Assembly (NCBI GenBank): GCA_027021615.1
Contig: JALUTY010000122.1
Coordinates: 1 to 64,000, forward strand
Direction of reading: 5' to 3'
DNA length: 64,000 nt
Source of the DNA: a bacterium
GTDB lineage: Bacteria; Desulfobacterota; Deferrisomatia; Deferrisomatales; Deferrisomataceae
How positions within the stretch are numbered: position 1 is the first letter of the stretch; each line of letters opens with the position of its first letter. The notes below the pieces were generated by a model. It was not told where the DNA came from. It saw only the letters and a program-made list of their open reading frames with translations, and made no database searches. Positions 27,519-36,804 of this stretch are shown one piece after another. The position numbers were made by a program, and so were the translations under genes.

Positions 27519-28181
27519 ATGGCGGTCTGGGCCATCGGAGACGTACACGGGTGCCGGGAGCTCCTTGAAGGGCTGTGGAAGGAGATCTCCCCGGGCCCGG
27601 GGGACACGGTGGTGCTCCTGGGAGACCTGATCGACCGGGGTCCGGACCCGGCCGGGGTGCTGCGGTTCGTGCGAGAGCGGGTCCGGGCGACCCGGCTCGT
27701 GGCCCTCCGCGGCAACCACGAGGATCTCTGCCTGCGCTGGCACCGTACCCGGTCCGAGGCGGAGCGGGTCCTCTGGATGGGCAACGCCGGGTACACCACC
27801 CTGGAGAGCTACGGGTTCGCTCCCGGGGACCCGGCCGCCGAACTGCCCGCCGAGGACCTGGCGTTCCTCCGGGCCATGCCCCTGTGGCACCGGGAGGGGG
27901 ACGTGGTGTTCGTGCACGCCGGGTTACGGCCCGGGGTCCCCCCCGAGGAGCAGGACCCCGAGGACCTGCTGTGGATCCGCGACGAGTTCTACCGACACCC
28001 CGAGGCGTTTCGGGAGCGGATCGTGTTCGGCCACACCCCGTTTCGGCGGGTGCTGCGCAACGGCCCCCTGGTGGGCATCGACACCGGAGCCGTGTACGGG
28101 GGCTGCCTCACGGCCTATGAGCCGTTCGAGGAACGGGTGGTCCAGGTGGGGGCCGAGGACGGGGGCCGCTTTGTTTGGTAG
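27519..28181 (+). CDS. PPP-family metallophosphatase (PrpA/ApaH-like)
   Basis: 220 residues from ATG 27519 with GGAGGG upstream. Metal-binding motifs of the PPP family are complete: GDVHGC, VVLLGDLIDRGPD, ALRGNHEDLC, FVHAGLRPG and FGHTPF. It could dephosphorylate protein Ser/Thr or cleave dinucleoside tetraphosphate; at 220 residues it is closer to bacterial PrpA-type phosphatases than to ApaH (~280). It is divergent from yjbQ, with a ~170-bp spacer. Confidence 0.85.
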   Translation: MAVWAIGDVHGCRELLEGLWKEISPGPGDTVVLLGDLIDRGPDPAGVLRFVRERVRATRLVALRGNHEDLCLRWHRTRSEAERVLWMGNAGYTTLESYGFAPGDPAAELPAEDLAFLRAMPLWHREGDVVFVHAGLRPGVPPEEQDPEDLLWIRDEFYRHPEAFRERIVFGHTPFRRVLRNGPLVGIDTGAVYGGCLTAYEPFEERVVQVGAEDGGRFVW

Positions 28182-28242
28182 CCCCCCGGGCCCCTGGGGA
28201 GCCGGGCGACGAGGGAAGGTAGCTGGTTTGGACCAGGGCGGG

Positions 28243-28304
28243 CTAGAAACTAGAAACCAGAGACTAGAGACTAGAGAAATCTTGGGGACCTCGGTCCGTT
28301 GGGG
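28243..28304. repeat. Period-7 CTAGAGA array plus conserved tail
   Basis: Five heptads (ctagaaa, ctagaaa, ccagaga, ctagaga, ctagaga) run from 28243 to 28277 and are followed by aatcttggggacctcgg and tccgttgg. The same five-unit array and tail recur at 52693-52750. It lies just upstream of eno. No function is known; the pair shows that a composite unit has been copied. Confidence 0.75.
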
Positions 28305-28337
28305 GGCGGGGGGCGACCACGGGTTTCACCACCATAA

Positions 28338-29639
<1,302 letters not shown>

Positions 29640-29747
29640 GGCCGCGTTCCCGGGGAGGGAGGGGGGGAGGGGGGCAAGGGAGCTGCCACTCCCAGCAGGG
29701 GGCGATAGCGCCTGGTTACTAAGACCTTCAAACGTATTGCCAGGGTA

Positions 29748-29935
29748 CGGGGTGGGGGTCTGGTTCCGGCCGGGCGCGAGTGCGGCATCCGATCGCCGCG
29801 CCTTCTCGTGCCGCTGCTTGCGCGTCGATCCAGGCAACGATAGCGGAACCCTTGGGATCCGGAGGCGATTCGGACGTTCGGAGGGCGCGGCGAGCCAAGG
29901 GGCCGCACCCGGCGCTCCACCAGACCCCCACCCCG
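29748..29935. repeat. Nested inverted-repeat element, copy 2 (188 bp)
   Basis: Lies in the 515-bp eno-ndk spacer (29640-30154), which holds no gene. Outer arms are a perfect 17-bp inverted repeat (29748-29764, cggggtgggggtctggt, and 29919-29935); inner arms tcgccgcgcc (29793-29802) and its complement (29884-29893) nest inside. The right half (gcgcggcgagccaa then ccgcac) is clearly homologous to copy 3. The outer-arm sequence differs from copy 1 but stays self-complementary. Confidence 0.8.
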
Positions 29936-30154
29936 CACTCCCCGAGGGGAAGGGGGCACGGGCTTGGCGATACGTCCGTTGGAATTAGTATCCACCGCGT
30001 CAATAGCTTCCTAGCGGAAGATGGAAGTCATGGCAGCAGCTTCCCGCCGGCCCCGGTCCGCCGGTCGGTGGGGGGAGAAACGAGACGGCGCCCCGGCCTC
30101 GGCCGGGGCGCAGGTGTGAACCGGAACCGACATCGAAACGAGGAGGAGTTGCCG

Positions 30155-30574
30155 ATGGCTGTGGAACGTACCCTTGCGATCGTCAAGCCCGACGCCACCG
30201 CCCGGGGCATCGCGGGCAAGATCCTCGCCCGCATCGAGGAGGAGGGCTTCACGGTGCGGGCCATGAAGATGGTGCGGCTCACCAAGAGGGAGGCCGAGGG
30301 CTTCTACGCGGTGCACCGGGAGCGGCCGTTCTTCGGGAGCCTGACCGAGTTCATGTCCAGCGGGCCGGTGGTGGTGATGTGCCTGGAGCGCGAAGGTGCC
30401 ATCGCCAAGTGGCGCGAGGTGATGGGCGCCACCAACCCGGCCGAGGCGGCCGAGGGCACCATCCGCAAGCTCTACGGGGTGGACGTGGAGAAGAACTCGG
30501 TGCACGGCTCCGACGCCCCCGAGACCGCGGCCACCGAGATCGCGTTCTTTTTCACCGGCATGGAGCTGGCGTAG
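30155..30574 (+). CDS. ndk: Nucleoside diphosphate kinase
   Basis: 139 residues, with AGGAGGAG upstream of ATG 30155. [15 protein letters not shown] at the start and [16 protein letters not shown] near the end (the phospho-accepting His lies in the HGSD motif) are diagnostic. It equalises the nucleoside triphosphate pools using ATP. It is preceded by the repeat-bearing spacer and convergent with the secreted unknown at 30608. Confidence 0.97.
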   Translation: MAVERTLAIVKPDATARGIAGKILARIEEEGFTVRAMKMVRLTKREAEGFYAVHRERPFFGSLTEFMSSGPVVVMCLEREGAIAKWREVMGATNPAEAAEGTIRKLYGVDVEKNSVHGSDAPETAATEIAFFFTGMELA

Positions 30575-30607
30575 GGCCGGTTCGCCCCTCTGGGGGTGCG
30601 GGCCGGG

Positions 30608-31330
30608 TCACTCCCCCGGCCCCATCCCCGGCGGCAGGCCCCGGGGCAGGTCGGCCGGCATGCCCGGAGGGGCCTGCATCGGAACGGGGGTCTCCTGGAT
30701 GGCGGACCTGGCGTCGGTGCCGTGGGCCAGGAGCTCCATGGTGGTGGTGGCCGTGTCCGAGGTGACCACACCGAAGGGCTTCACCTCGGGCACGAAGTCG
30801 TAGGTGGCCCGGACCCTGCCCTCGGCGTCCACGATCCGGTGGACCTCGGCCTCGAACGTGCCGGCCGGCACGGTCACGGTTCGCCGGCCGGCCGTTTCCG
30901 CCCGCAGCCCCCCAGTCTCGGCGGCCGGCACCCCGCTTCGGCGCTCGAACATGTGCACGGCCATGCGGCGGCCCATGGCCACGAAGTCTTTGGGCATCTC
31001 CGTGGCCGGCCGATCGCCGCTCTTCAAGATGAGCCGCTGGATGTTGTCGGGCCGGTCGGGGTCGCCCCGCACCAGCATCTTCACGATGTTCCGGCTCTGG
31101 CCGTCGTCCTGGACCACCTCGTACCACCAGCCTCCGTCCTCGCGGCCCACGATGGCCATGCGCATGCGGGTGGCGCGGCCGGTGGTCTTCTCCTTCACGA
31201 GGTACTCGGACCACACCCCCACCTCGGGCTGAAACGTGCCGAACAGCCGAGGCACCTGGGGCGGCCCGGCCAGGGCGGGGCCGGCCGCGATCACGGCGGC
31301 GAGGACGAGGAATCGAACCGGGCGAGCCAT
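30608..31330 (-). CDS. Secreted protein of unknown function
   Basis: 240 residues; ATG 31330 has aggagg upstream. Residues 1-21 form a signal peptide (ending PALA-GPP), so it is exported. The mature part is beta-rich (WSEYLVKEKTTGRATRMRMAIVG, VTVPAGTFEAEVHRIVD, YDFVPEVKPFGVVTSD), resembling periplasmic or outer-membrane-associated proteins that sense or carry lipid-like ligands. The last ~25 residues are Pro/Met/Gly-rich. No named family recognised. It is divergent from the M24 peptidase gene, with start codons 43 bp apart. Confidence 0.7.
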   Translation of the reverse strand: MARPVRFLVLAAVIAAGPALAGPPQVPRLFGTFQPEVGVWSEYLVKEKTTGRATRMRMAIVGREDGGWWYEVVQDDGQSRNIVKMLVRGDPDRPDNIQRLILKSGDRPATEMPKDFVAMGRRMAVHMFERRSGVPAAETGGLRAETAGRRTVTVPAGTFEAEVHRIVDAEGRVRATYDFVPEVKPFGVVTSDTATTTMELLAHGTDARSAIQETPVPMQAPPGMPADLPRGLPPGMGPGE

Positions 31331-31372
31331 CGGACACCTCCTGCGAGCCAACGGGCGAAAGACGGACCCTCC

Positions 31373-32605
31373 ATGACGCGCGTTCCCAATCCCCCAACCT
31401 ATCATCCGGGCCCGGCCGCGCAACCCGTGCCGGCCGAGGAGATCCGCGGCCGGATCGAGCGGTTCCGACGGGCCCTCCGGGACCGCGGCGTGGCGGGCGC
31501 GCTCCTGACCTACCGGCCGGACCGGTTCTACCTGGCGGGAACCACCCAGGAGGGGTTCCTGTGGATCCCGTCGGCCGGGGAGCCGGAGCTGTGGATCCTG
31601 CGGGACCCCACGCGGGCCGCCCGGGAGAGCCCCGTGCCGGTGGTGCCGGTGGGGTCGGGTCGGGAGCTGTGGCAGCGGACTGCCCGCGCCGTCGGAGGGG
31701 GCGCGGTGGGGATCGCGGCCGACGTGATGCCCGCGGCCTGGCTGGGACGGCTCGGATCTGACCGTTGGGAGGACGTGGCCCCGGACCTGCTCGGCCTGCG
31801 GCGCCGCAAGACGCCGTGGGAGCGGGAGCGGATGGCCGGGGTGGGCCGGACCGTGGCCCGGGTGTACGAGTACGGGGCCGCCCGCCTGCGGCCGGGGGTC
31901 ACCGAGGCCGTGTTCGCGGCGGAGCTGTTTGCCGAGGCGGTCCGATGGGGCCACGAGGGCCGGTTGTGGTCCCGGGGGACCTTCGAGGCCTACCCTTGGC
32001 ACGTGGTGGCCGGCCCGAACACCTTGGCCGCCGGCGCGGTGGACACCCCCATGCCGGGGGTGGGGCGGTCCCCGGCGTTTCCGGTGGGAGCGAGCGACCG
32101 GCCGATCCACGAGGCCGAGCCGGTGGTGGTGGACTTCGGGATCAGCGTGGGCGGATACCAGACCGATCAGACCCGGACCTTCTGCCTGGGCCCGGCGCCG
32201 GCGTGGCTCGCGGACCTCCACCGGGCGCTGCTGGACGTGCACCGCACCGCTGCGGCCCTGCTCCGGCCCAGCGTGCAGGCCGGAGAGGTGTTCGAGGCGG
32301 CCCTCCGCCGGGCCGAGACGCTGGGGGTGGAGGGGTACCTGGGGCCGCCGGAGCGCCGGTGCCGGTTCGTGGGGCACGGGGTGGGCATCGAGACCGTGGA
32401 GCCCCCGCTGATCGCCGAGGGCTCCCGAGAGGTGCTGGCCGAGGGCGACACCATCGCGCTCGAGCCCAAGGCCGTGGTGCCCGGCCTGGGAGGCGCGGGC
32501 GTGGAGGACACGTTTCTGGTCACGGCCGACGGCCCGGTGCGGCTCACCCCCATGCCCCAGGATTTGTGGGTGGTGGACCGTGGGCCGGCGACCGGCGACC
32601 CTTGA
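31373..32605 (+). CDS. M24 (Xaa-Pro aminopeptidase-like) metallopeptidase
   Basis: 410 residues from ATG 31373. An N-terminal creatinase-like domain (~15-170; RGVAGALLTYRPDRFYLAG) precedes a pita-bread catalytic domain (~175-395). All five metal ligands are visible: Asp254 in VVVDFGISVGG, Asp265 in YQTDQTRTF, His in GHGVGIET, Glu in IALEPKAVV and Glu in GVEDTFLV. It probably removes N-terminal residues preceding proline in the cytoplasm. Its TGA lies in a short heptad stretch (gaccgac) that continues to rsmD. Confidence 0.9.
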   Translation: MTRVPNPPTYHPGPAAQPVPAEEIRGRIERFRRALRDRGVAGALLTYRPDRFYLAGTTQEGFLWIPSAGEPELWILRDPTRAARESPVPVVPVGSGRELWQRTARAVGGGAVGIAADVMPAAWLGRLGSDRWEDVAPDLLGLRRRKTPWERERMAGVGRTVARVYEYGAARLRPGVTEAVFAAELFAEAVRWGHEGRLWSRGTFEAYPWHVVAGPNTLAAGAVDTPMPGVGRSPAFPVGASDRPIHEAEPVVVDFGISVGGYQTDQTRTFCLGPAPAWLADLHRALLDVHRTAAALLRPSVQAGEVFEAALRRAETLGVEGYLGPPERRCRFVGHGVGIETVEPPLIAEGSREVLAEGDTIALEPKAVVPGLGGAGVEDTFLVTADGPVRLTPMPQDLWVVDRGPATGDP

Positions 32606-32621
32606 CCGACGACCGATCCCC

Positions 32622-33194
32622 ATGGGCAACGTACGCATCACCTCCGGAACCCTGCGCGGCCGGCGGGTGGCCACGCCGGCGGGCCAAGGTACCCGGCCGC
32701 TCCTGACCCGGCTCCGGAAGAGCCTGGCCGACCTGCTGCGGCCCCGGCTCCCCGGGGCGCGGGTGCTCGACCTGTTCGGCGGGTCGGGCGCGGTGGCCCT
32801 GGAGCTCCTCTCCAACGGGGCCCGGGAGGCCGTGGTGGTGGAGCGGGACCGGGCCGTGGCCGAGCTGGTGAGCCGCAACGCCCGGGACCTGGGCATGGAG
32901 GGGCGGCTCCGGGTGGTGGCCGACGACGTCCTGCGGGCCTGCCGGTCCCTGGGCCGGGCCGGCGAGCGGTTCCAGGTGGTGCTCGTGATGCCCCCCTACC
33001 ACCGCGGGCTCCAGCAGGCGGCCCTCGAGGCCGTGGTGGAGGCCGGGGTGGCCGATCCGGACGGGGTGGTGGTGGTCCAGCGCCACCGTCGGGAGGCCCG
33101 GGCCGAGCACCCCGGGGCGCGGCTCGTGCGCACCCGCACCTACGGAAACACCGCCTTCGACTTCTACGAGATCGGCGGGGGAGACCCTTCATGA
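32622..33194 (+). CDS. rsmD: RsmD-family 16S rRNA (guanine-N2)-methyltransferase, altered motif
   Basis: 190 residues. MGNVRITSGTLRGRRV at the start and the SAM-binding VLDLFGGSGAVALELLSNGA are RsmD hallmarks; RsmD methylates G966 of 16S rRNA. The catalytic (D/N)PP(Y/F) motif reads MPPY (Met123-Pro124-Pro125-Tyr126), losing the acidic or amide residue that contacts the target amine. The nucleotides at 32988-32990 are ATG, so this is not a frame artefact. Activity may be lost or altered. It overlaps the downstream methyltransferase by four bases. Confidence 0.8.
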   Translation: MGNVRITSGTLRGRRVATPAGQGTRPLLTRLRKSLADLLRPRLPGARVLDLFGGSGAVALELLSNGAREAVVVERDRAVAELVSRNARDLGMEGRLRVVADDVLRACRSLGRAGERFQVVLVMPPYHRGLQQAALEAVVEAGVADPDGVVVVQRHRREARAEHPGARLVRTRTYGNTAFDFYEIGGGDPS

Positions 33195-34594
33195 GCGAGA
33201 AGATCGCCGGCGTGGCCCGCCGGCCCCGGTGGGCGTGGTGGGGCGGAAAGGTCTCCGACGTGAACCCCCGTCACGCCGTGCGGATCCTCCGAGCGGCGGC
33301 CGGGTTCGAGGAGCTGATCTGGTCGGGGGGGCCGCCCCTGGACCGCGCCCTCCAGGCCCACACCCGGGCCCGCCGAAACATGGGTCGCAACGACCGGGCC
33401 GTGCTGGCCGAGGCCGTGTACCACCTGGCCCGGAACCGCGAGGCGATCCGAAGGGCCTTGCCCGACGCGATGCCCGGCGACGGCGACCTGCTGCTTCTGG
33501 CGTTCCTGGACCGGATGGGCCTTGCGGATCCGGGCAAGGTGCCCCACCTCCCCGGCGGCGTGGCCCCGTGGCTCCAGGCCCTGGGGCGGCTGGAGCGGCT
33601 GCGGGCGGCGTGGGTGGAGCGGATCGGGGCCCGCCAGAAGGAGCCGATCCCCCGGTCCGGTCCGGTGCGAGAGGCCCTGGAGGCGCTGTTCTCGGTGCCC
33701 GGCTGGTGGTTCGACCTGGGCCCGTGGGACCGGGTGGGGGAGGCCGTGCGGGAGCTCGCGCGGCTGCGGCGGCCCCAGGAGCTGACCCTTCGCGCCCAGG
33801 CCCACCGGACCGACCGCGGCCGGGTGCTCCGGGAGCTTAGGGAGGCCGGGGTGCCGGCCCGTCCCACCGACCGGAGCCCCTGGGGCGTGCGGGTGGCCGG
33901 CCGGCACAACGTGCTCCGGCTCCCCCTGATCCGGGAGGGTCGGGCCGAGGTGCAGGACGAGGGCAGCCAGCTGGTGGCCTGCCTGTGTGACCCCAAGCCC
34001 AGGGAGAAGGTGCTCGACTTCTGCGCGGGAGGCGGGGGCAAGGCCTTGGCCCTGGCCGCGGCCATGGGGGGGCGGGGCCGGGTGGTGGCCCACGACGCGG
34101 ACCCGGCCCGGCTGCGCGACACGCGGCGCCGGGCCCGGCGGGGGGGGCTGGGCAACATCCGGGTCGAGCCGTCGGCCGAGCAGGTGGGGCGCGAGGCACC
34201 CTACGACCTGATCCTGGTGGACGTGCCGTGCTCGTCGTCGGGAACCCTTCGCCGCAACCCCGACGCGGCCTGGCGCTGGACCCGGGAGGACCTGGCCCGG
34301 CTCACCCGCATCCAGGCCGAGATCCTCGACCGGGTGGCCCCCTGGGTGCGGCCGGGCGGGTTCCTGGTGTACGTGACCTGCAGCCTGCTCGAGCCCGAGA
34401 ACCGGCGGCAGATCGAGTCGTTCCTCGCCCGCCACCCCGGGTTCGAGCCGGCCCCCCTCGGGGACCGCACCGGCCACGCCCCCCTGCTCGATGTGCCCGG
34501 CGCCGACCGCGGCGTCCTGCGGCTGCCCGCCGTGCTGCCCCGCTACGGCGGCGACGCCTTCTTCCTGGCCCGGCTGAGGAAGGATGGAAGCTAG
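33191..34594 (+). CDS. RsmB/NOL1-NOP2-Sun family RNA (cytosine-C5)-methyltransferase
   Basis: 467 residues from ATG 33191. An N-terminal NusB-like helical region (~20-190) precedes a C-terminal Rossmann methyltransferase (~250-460): SAM site VLDFCAGGGGKALALAAAM, catalytic cysteines in VDVPCSSSGTLRRNPDAAW (release) and YVTCSLLEPEN (nucleophile). It methylates C5 of a cytosine in 16S rRNA, C967 if it is the RsmB orthologue. It forms a two-gene rRNA-modification unit with rsmD. The first CAGxGGK position has the sequence CAGGGGK, within family variation. Confidence 0.85.
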   Translation: MSEKIAGVARRPRWAWWGGKVSDVNPRHAVRILRAAAGFEELIWSGGPPLDRALQAHTRARRNMGRNDRAVLAEAVYHLARNREAIRRALPDAMPGDGDLLLLAFLDRMGLADPGKVPHLPGGVAPWLQALGRLERLRAAWVERIGARQKEPIPRSGPVREALEALFSVPGWWFDLGPWDRVGEAVRELARLRRPQELTLRAQAHRTDRGRVLRELREAGVPARPTDRSPWGVRVAGRHNVLRLPLIREGRAEVQDEGSQLVACLCDPKPREKVLDFCAGGGGKALALAAAMGGRGRVVAHDADPARLRDTRRRARRGGLGNIRVEPSAEQVGREAPYDLILVDVPCSSSGTLRRNPDAAWRWTREDLARLTRIQAEILDRVAPWVRPGGFLVYVTCSLLEPENRRQIESFLARHPGFEPAPLGDRTGHAPLLDVPGADRGVLRLPAVLPRYGGDAFFLARLRKDGS

Positions 34595-34628
34595 TGTCAT
34601 GGTTTGCAAGTTCGTGCATTCCCGAGGG

Positions 34629-34787
34629 GGTGGGGCTGGGGGCCCCTCCTTCGCTGAACGGCCTCGCAGGGGCCGCCTCGGCGCGGCCCGCTGCGGCGCG
34701 TGAGAGCACGCGCCGCGGCCGCACCGCTCGCGCCGGGCGGCCCGAGCTGCTCGGCCGTCGCGCTTCGTCGGAGCCCCCGGCCCCACC
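34629..34787. repeat. Inverted-repeat element with perfect 10-bp hairpin (159 bp)
   Basis: Fills much of the 360-bp spacer 34595-34954, which has no gene. Outer arms (34629-34645 and 34771-34787) are complementary at 15 of 17 positions (ggtggggctgggggccc). Inside is a perfect 10-bp stem, gcggcgcgtg at 34693-34702 with its complement at 34707-34716 closing an AGAG tetraloop. The intervening sequence is itself an imperfect palindrome. It resembles the GGGGTGGGG-armed family but shares little internal sequence, so its membership is tentative. Confidence 0.7.
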
Positions 34788-34954
34788 GCCGGAATGGATA
34801 TACGTTTTTGTGGGACGGAACACTAGGCGGCGGGGCGGCTTCCGAACCGTGGCCAACGCTAGAGGGATGAGAGGGCCGGGGGAGGAGGGGCCCGGTTGCT
34901 CCGCATCCGGGGCGTTGCTATAAGAAGGCGCCGTTTCGTGCGCCGGAGGACCCC

Positions 34955-35788
34955 GTGGCCCCAGCCCCGCTCCTTGTGTTCACCGATCTCGACGGAACCC
35001 TGCTCGACCACCACACCTACCGGTGGGACGCGGCCGGGCCGGCCCTGGAGGCCCTCGGCCGGGTCGGGGCCCTCGTGGTCCTGTGCTCCTCGAAGACCCG
35101 CGCCGAGATGGAGGCCGTGCAGGCGGACCTGCGCCTGTCGGGCCCCCTGATCGTGGAGAACGGGGGGGCGGTGGTGTCCACGGGGGCGGGGGTGCTGGAG
35201 TCCGGGCTCCCGGACCGGGTCGGGGGCCGGCCGGCCAAGGTGTTCGGCACCGCATACGCGGAGCTGCGCCGGGCCCTGGAGGCGCTCCGCGAGGAGCTGG
35301 GGGCCGACCTCCGGGGGTTCGGGGACCTGTCCCCGGCCGAGGTGGCCCGGGTCACCGGCCTGCCGGAGGACCGGGCCCGGCTCGCCAAGGCCCGGGAGTT
35401 CGACGAGCCGTTCTTTTGGGAGCCCGCGCCGTCGCCCGCGGAGGTGGCCCGGGCCCGGGAGATCCTGGCGGGCCGGGGGCTTCGGCTCACCCGGGGGGGA
35501 AGGTTCTGGCATCTGATGGGCCCGAACGACAAGGGTCGGGCCGTGGCGTGGCTGATCGAGCAGGTGTCCCGGGTGAGGGGCCGGCCCCGCACCCTGGCCT
35601 TGGGCGACGGGGAGAACGATCTGCCCATGCTGTGCGCGGTGGACGAGGGCGTGGTGGTGGAGAGGGGAGACGGCGGGCACCTGGCCCCCCTGCCCCCTGG
35701 CCTGCGGAAGGTGCCGGGCCGGGGGCCGGTGGGCTGGAACCGGGCCGTGCTGGACTGGCTGGCCCGGCACGCGGGGGGGGAGCCGTGA
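34955..35788 (+). CDS. HAD-IIB phosphatase, mannosyl-3-phosphoglycerate phosphatase-like
   Basis: 277 residues from GTG 34955 with GGAGGA upstream. HAD motifs: LLVFTDLDGTLLD (nucleophile and acid/base Asp), VVLCSSKTRAEM, GRFWHLMGPNDKGRAV (Lys) and LALGDGENDLPML. The LIVENGGAV segment and cap arrangement match the MpgP/YedP group, which dephosphorylates mannosyl-3-phosphoglycerate to the compatible solute mannosylglycerate. The partner synthase mpgS is not in the window, so substrate is inferred from subfamily. It overlaps the GerMN gene by four bases. Confidence 0.8.
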   Translation: MAPAPLLVFTDLDGTLLDHHTYRWDAAGPALEALGRVGALVVLCSSKTRAEMEAVQADLRLSGPLIVENGGAVVSTGAGVLESGLPDRVGGRPAKVFGTAYAELRRALEALREELGADLRGFGDLSPAEVARVTGLPEDRARLAKAREFDEPFFWEPAPSPAEVARAREILAGRGLRLTRGGRFWHLMGPNDKGRAVAWLIEQVSRVRGRPRTLALGDGENDLPMLCAVDEGVVVERGDGGHLAPLPPGLRKVPGRGPVGWNRAVLDWLARHAGGEP

Positions 35789-36405
35789 GCCGTCCGGCTA
35801 GGAGGACGGCCCGGGGCCGGGCCCGCCGCCGGACCCGGCGTTCACCCTTGGGTTGGGTGGGGTGGGTGGTCCTGCTCCTGCTGCTCGGCGCGGCCGCTGG
35901 TGCCGGATGGCTGTGGTGGACCGGTCGGCTGGTGCCGCCCCAGGATCTGGTCCGCCTGACCGCGGTGGGCCGGGCGCGGCACCGGGTCACCCTGTACTTC
36001 GCCGATCCCCGCTGGACCCGGCTGGTGGCCGAGGAGCGGGAGGTGCCGGCCGGCCTGGGAACCACCGAGCTGATGGGGCGCCTCGTGGAGGAGCTGTCCC
36101 GGGGTCCGGGGGAGGACGGTGCGGCCCCGGTGCTGCCCGAAGGGGTCCGGGTTCGGGGAGCCTACCTGGGCTCGGAGGGGTTGGCGATCCTCGATCTCGA
36201 CGGATCCACGCTTCAGGGGTTCTCGGCCGGGGGGGCCTCGGGGGAGCTCCTCACGGTGTTCGCGCTGGTGCACACCCTGGTCGAGAACGTGCCCGGGGTG
36301 CGGGAGGTCCAGATCCTGGTGGATGGCCAGGAGCGCGAGACCTTAGGGGGGCACGTGAAGATCTCAGACCCCCTGTCGCCGGATCCCGACCTGACCGGCC
36401 GGTGA
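35785..36405 (+). CDS. Membrane-anchored GerMN-domain protein
   Basis: 206 residues from GTG 35785. A very basic N-terminus (SRPARRTARGRARRRTRR) is followed by one transmembrane helix (~22-45) and an extracytoplasmic GerMN domain (~70-195; VTLYFADPRWTRLVAEEREV, ILDLDGSTLQGFSAGGASGELLTVFALVHTLVENVPGVREVQILVDGQ). GerMN occurs in spore germination GerM and in LpqB. In Gram-negative bacteria its role is unknown but seems to concern peptidoglycan or envelope complexes. The stop is followed within 3 bases by a repeat module. Confidence 0.85.
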   Translation: MSRPARRTARGRARRRTRRSPLGWVGWVVLLLLLGAAAGAGWLWWTGRLVPPQDLVRLTAVGRARHRVTLYFADPRWTRLVAEEREVPAGLGTTELMGRLVEELSRGPGEDGAAPVLPEGVRVRGAYLGSEGLAILDLDGSTLQGFSAGGASGELLTVFALVHTLVENVPGVREVQILVDGQERETLGGHVKISDPLSPDPDLTGR

Positions 36406-36407
36406 TA

Positions 36408-36735
36408 CCGAGTTGCGTTCAAACCAAGAGTCCTCGTGGGGCGGGGCATGGGGCCTGCTTCCGGCCGCGCGCGAAGCCAAGCATGAGATTCGCCGCGCAG
36501 GCACGGGGCATCAGCGGTGACTTCATGAGAGACCGGCCGGCATGAACGATTCCACGGTGCGAACGTTGGAGGCGCTGCGCGGCGAGCCAAAGAGCCGCAC
36601 GCGGCTCTCCAGCAGACCCCATGCCCCCCGGACCGTGAAGTGAAGGCAAAGAGGCATAGTGATTCCTGGAACGCTTGGGAATCCGTTGGGTTTTCAAATC
36701 TCATAGCATCCCAGCCTCCCAGCGGGCCGAAGGCC
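36408..36735. repeat. Nested inverted-repeat element, copy 3, with flank and octads
   Basis: Covers most of the 399-bp spacer 36406-36804, which has no gene. The flank ccgagttgcgttc (36408-36420) is shared with 45336-45348. Outer arms 36443-36459 (ggggcatggggcctgct) and 36611-36627 pair at 16 of 17 positions; inner arms tcgccgcgcag (36490-36500) and its complement (36575-36585) pair perfectly. A tail resembling 45516-45560 follows, then three period-8 units (36700-36723) and GGGCCGAAGGCC (36724-36735). Confidence 0.8.
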
Positions 36736-36772
36736 TAGACCGAAGACCGTCGACCGACGACCGTAGACCGAT
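36736..36772. repeat. Period-7 GACCGAN array
   Basis: Tandem heptads (gaccgaa, gaccgtc, gaccgac, gaccgta, gaccgat) directly follow the octad-GGGCCGAAGGCC module and end ~30 bp before the elongation-factor gene. It shows the complete order octads, GGGCCGAAGGCC, heptads. Confidence 0.7.
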
Positions 36773-36804
36773 TGCGGCCGGGTCGGTTGTGTGGAGCCGG
36801 GAAG

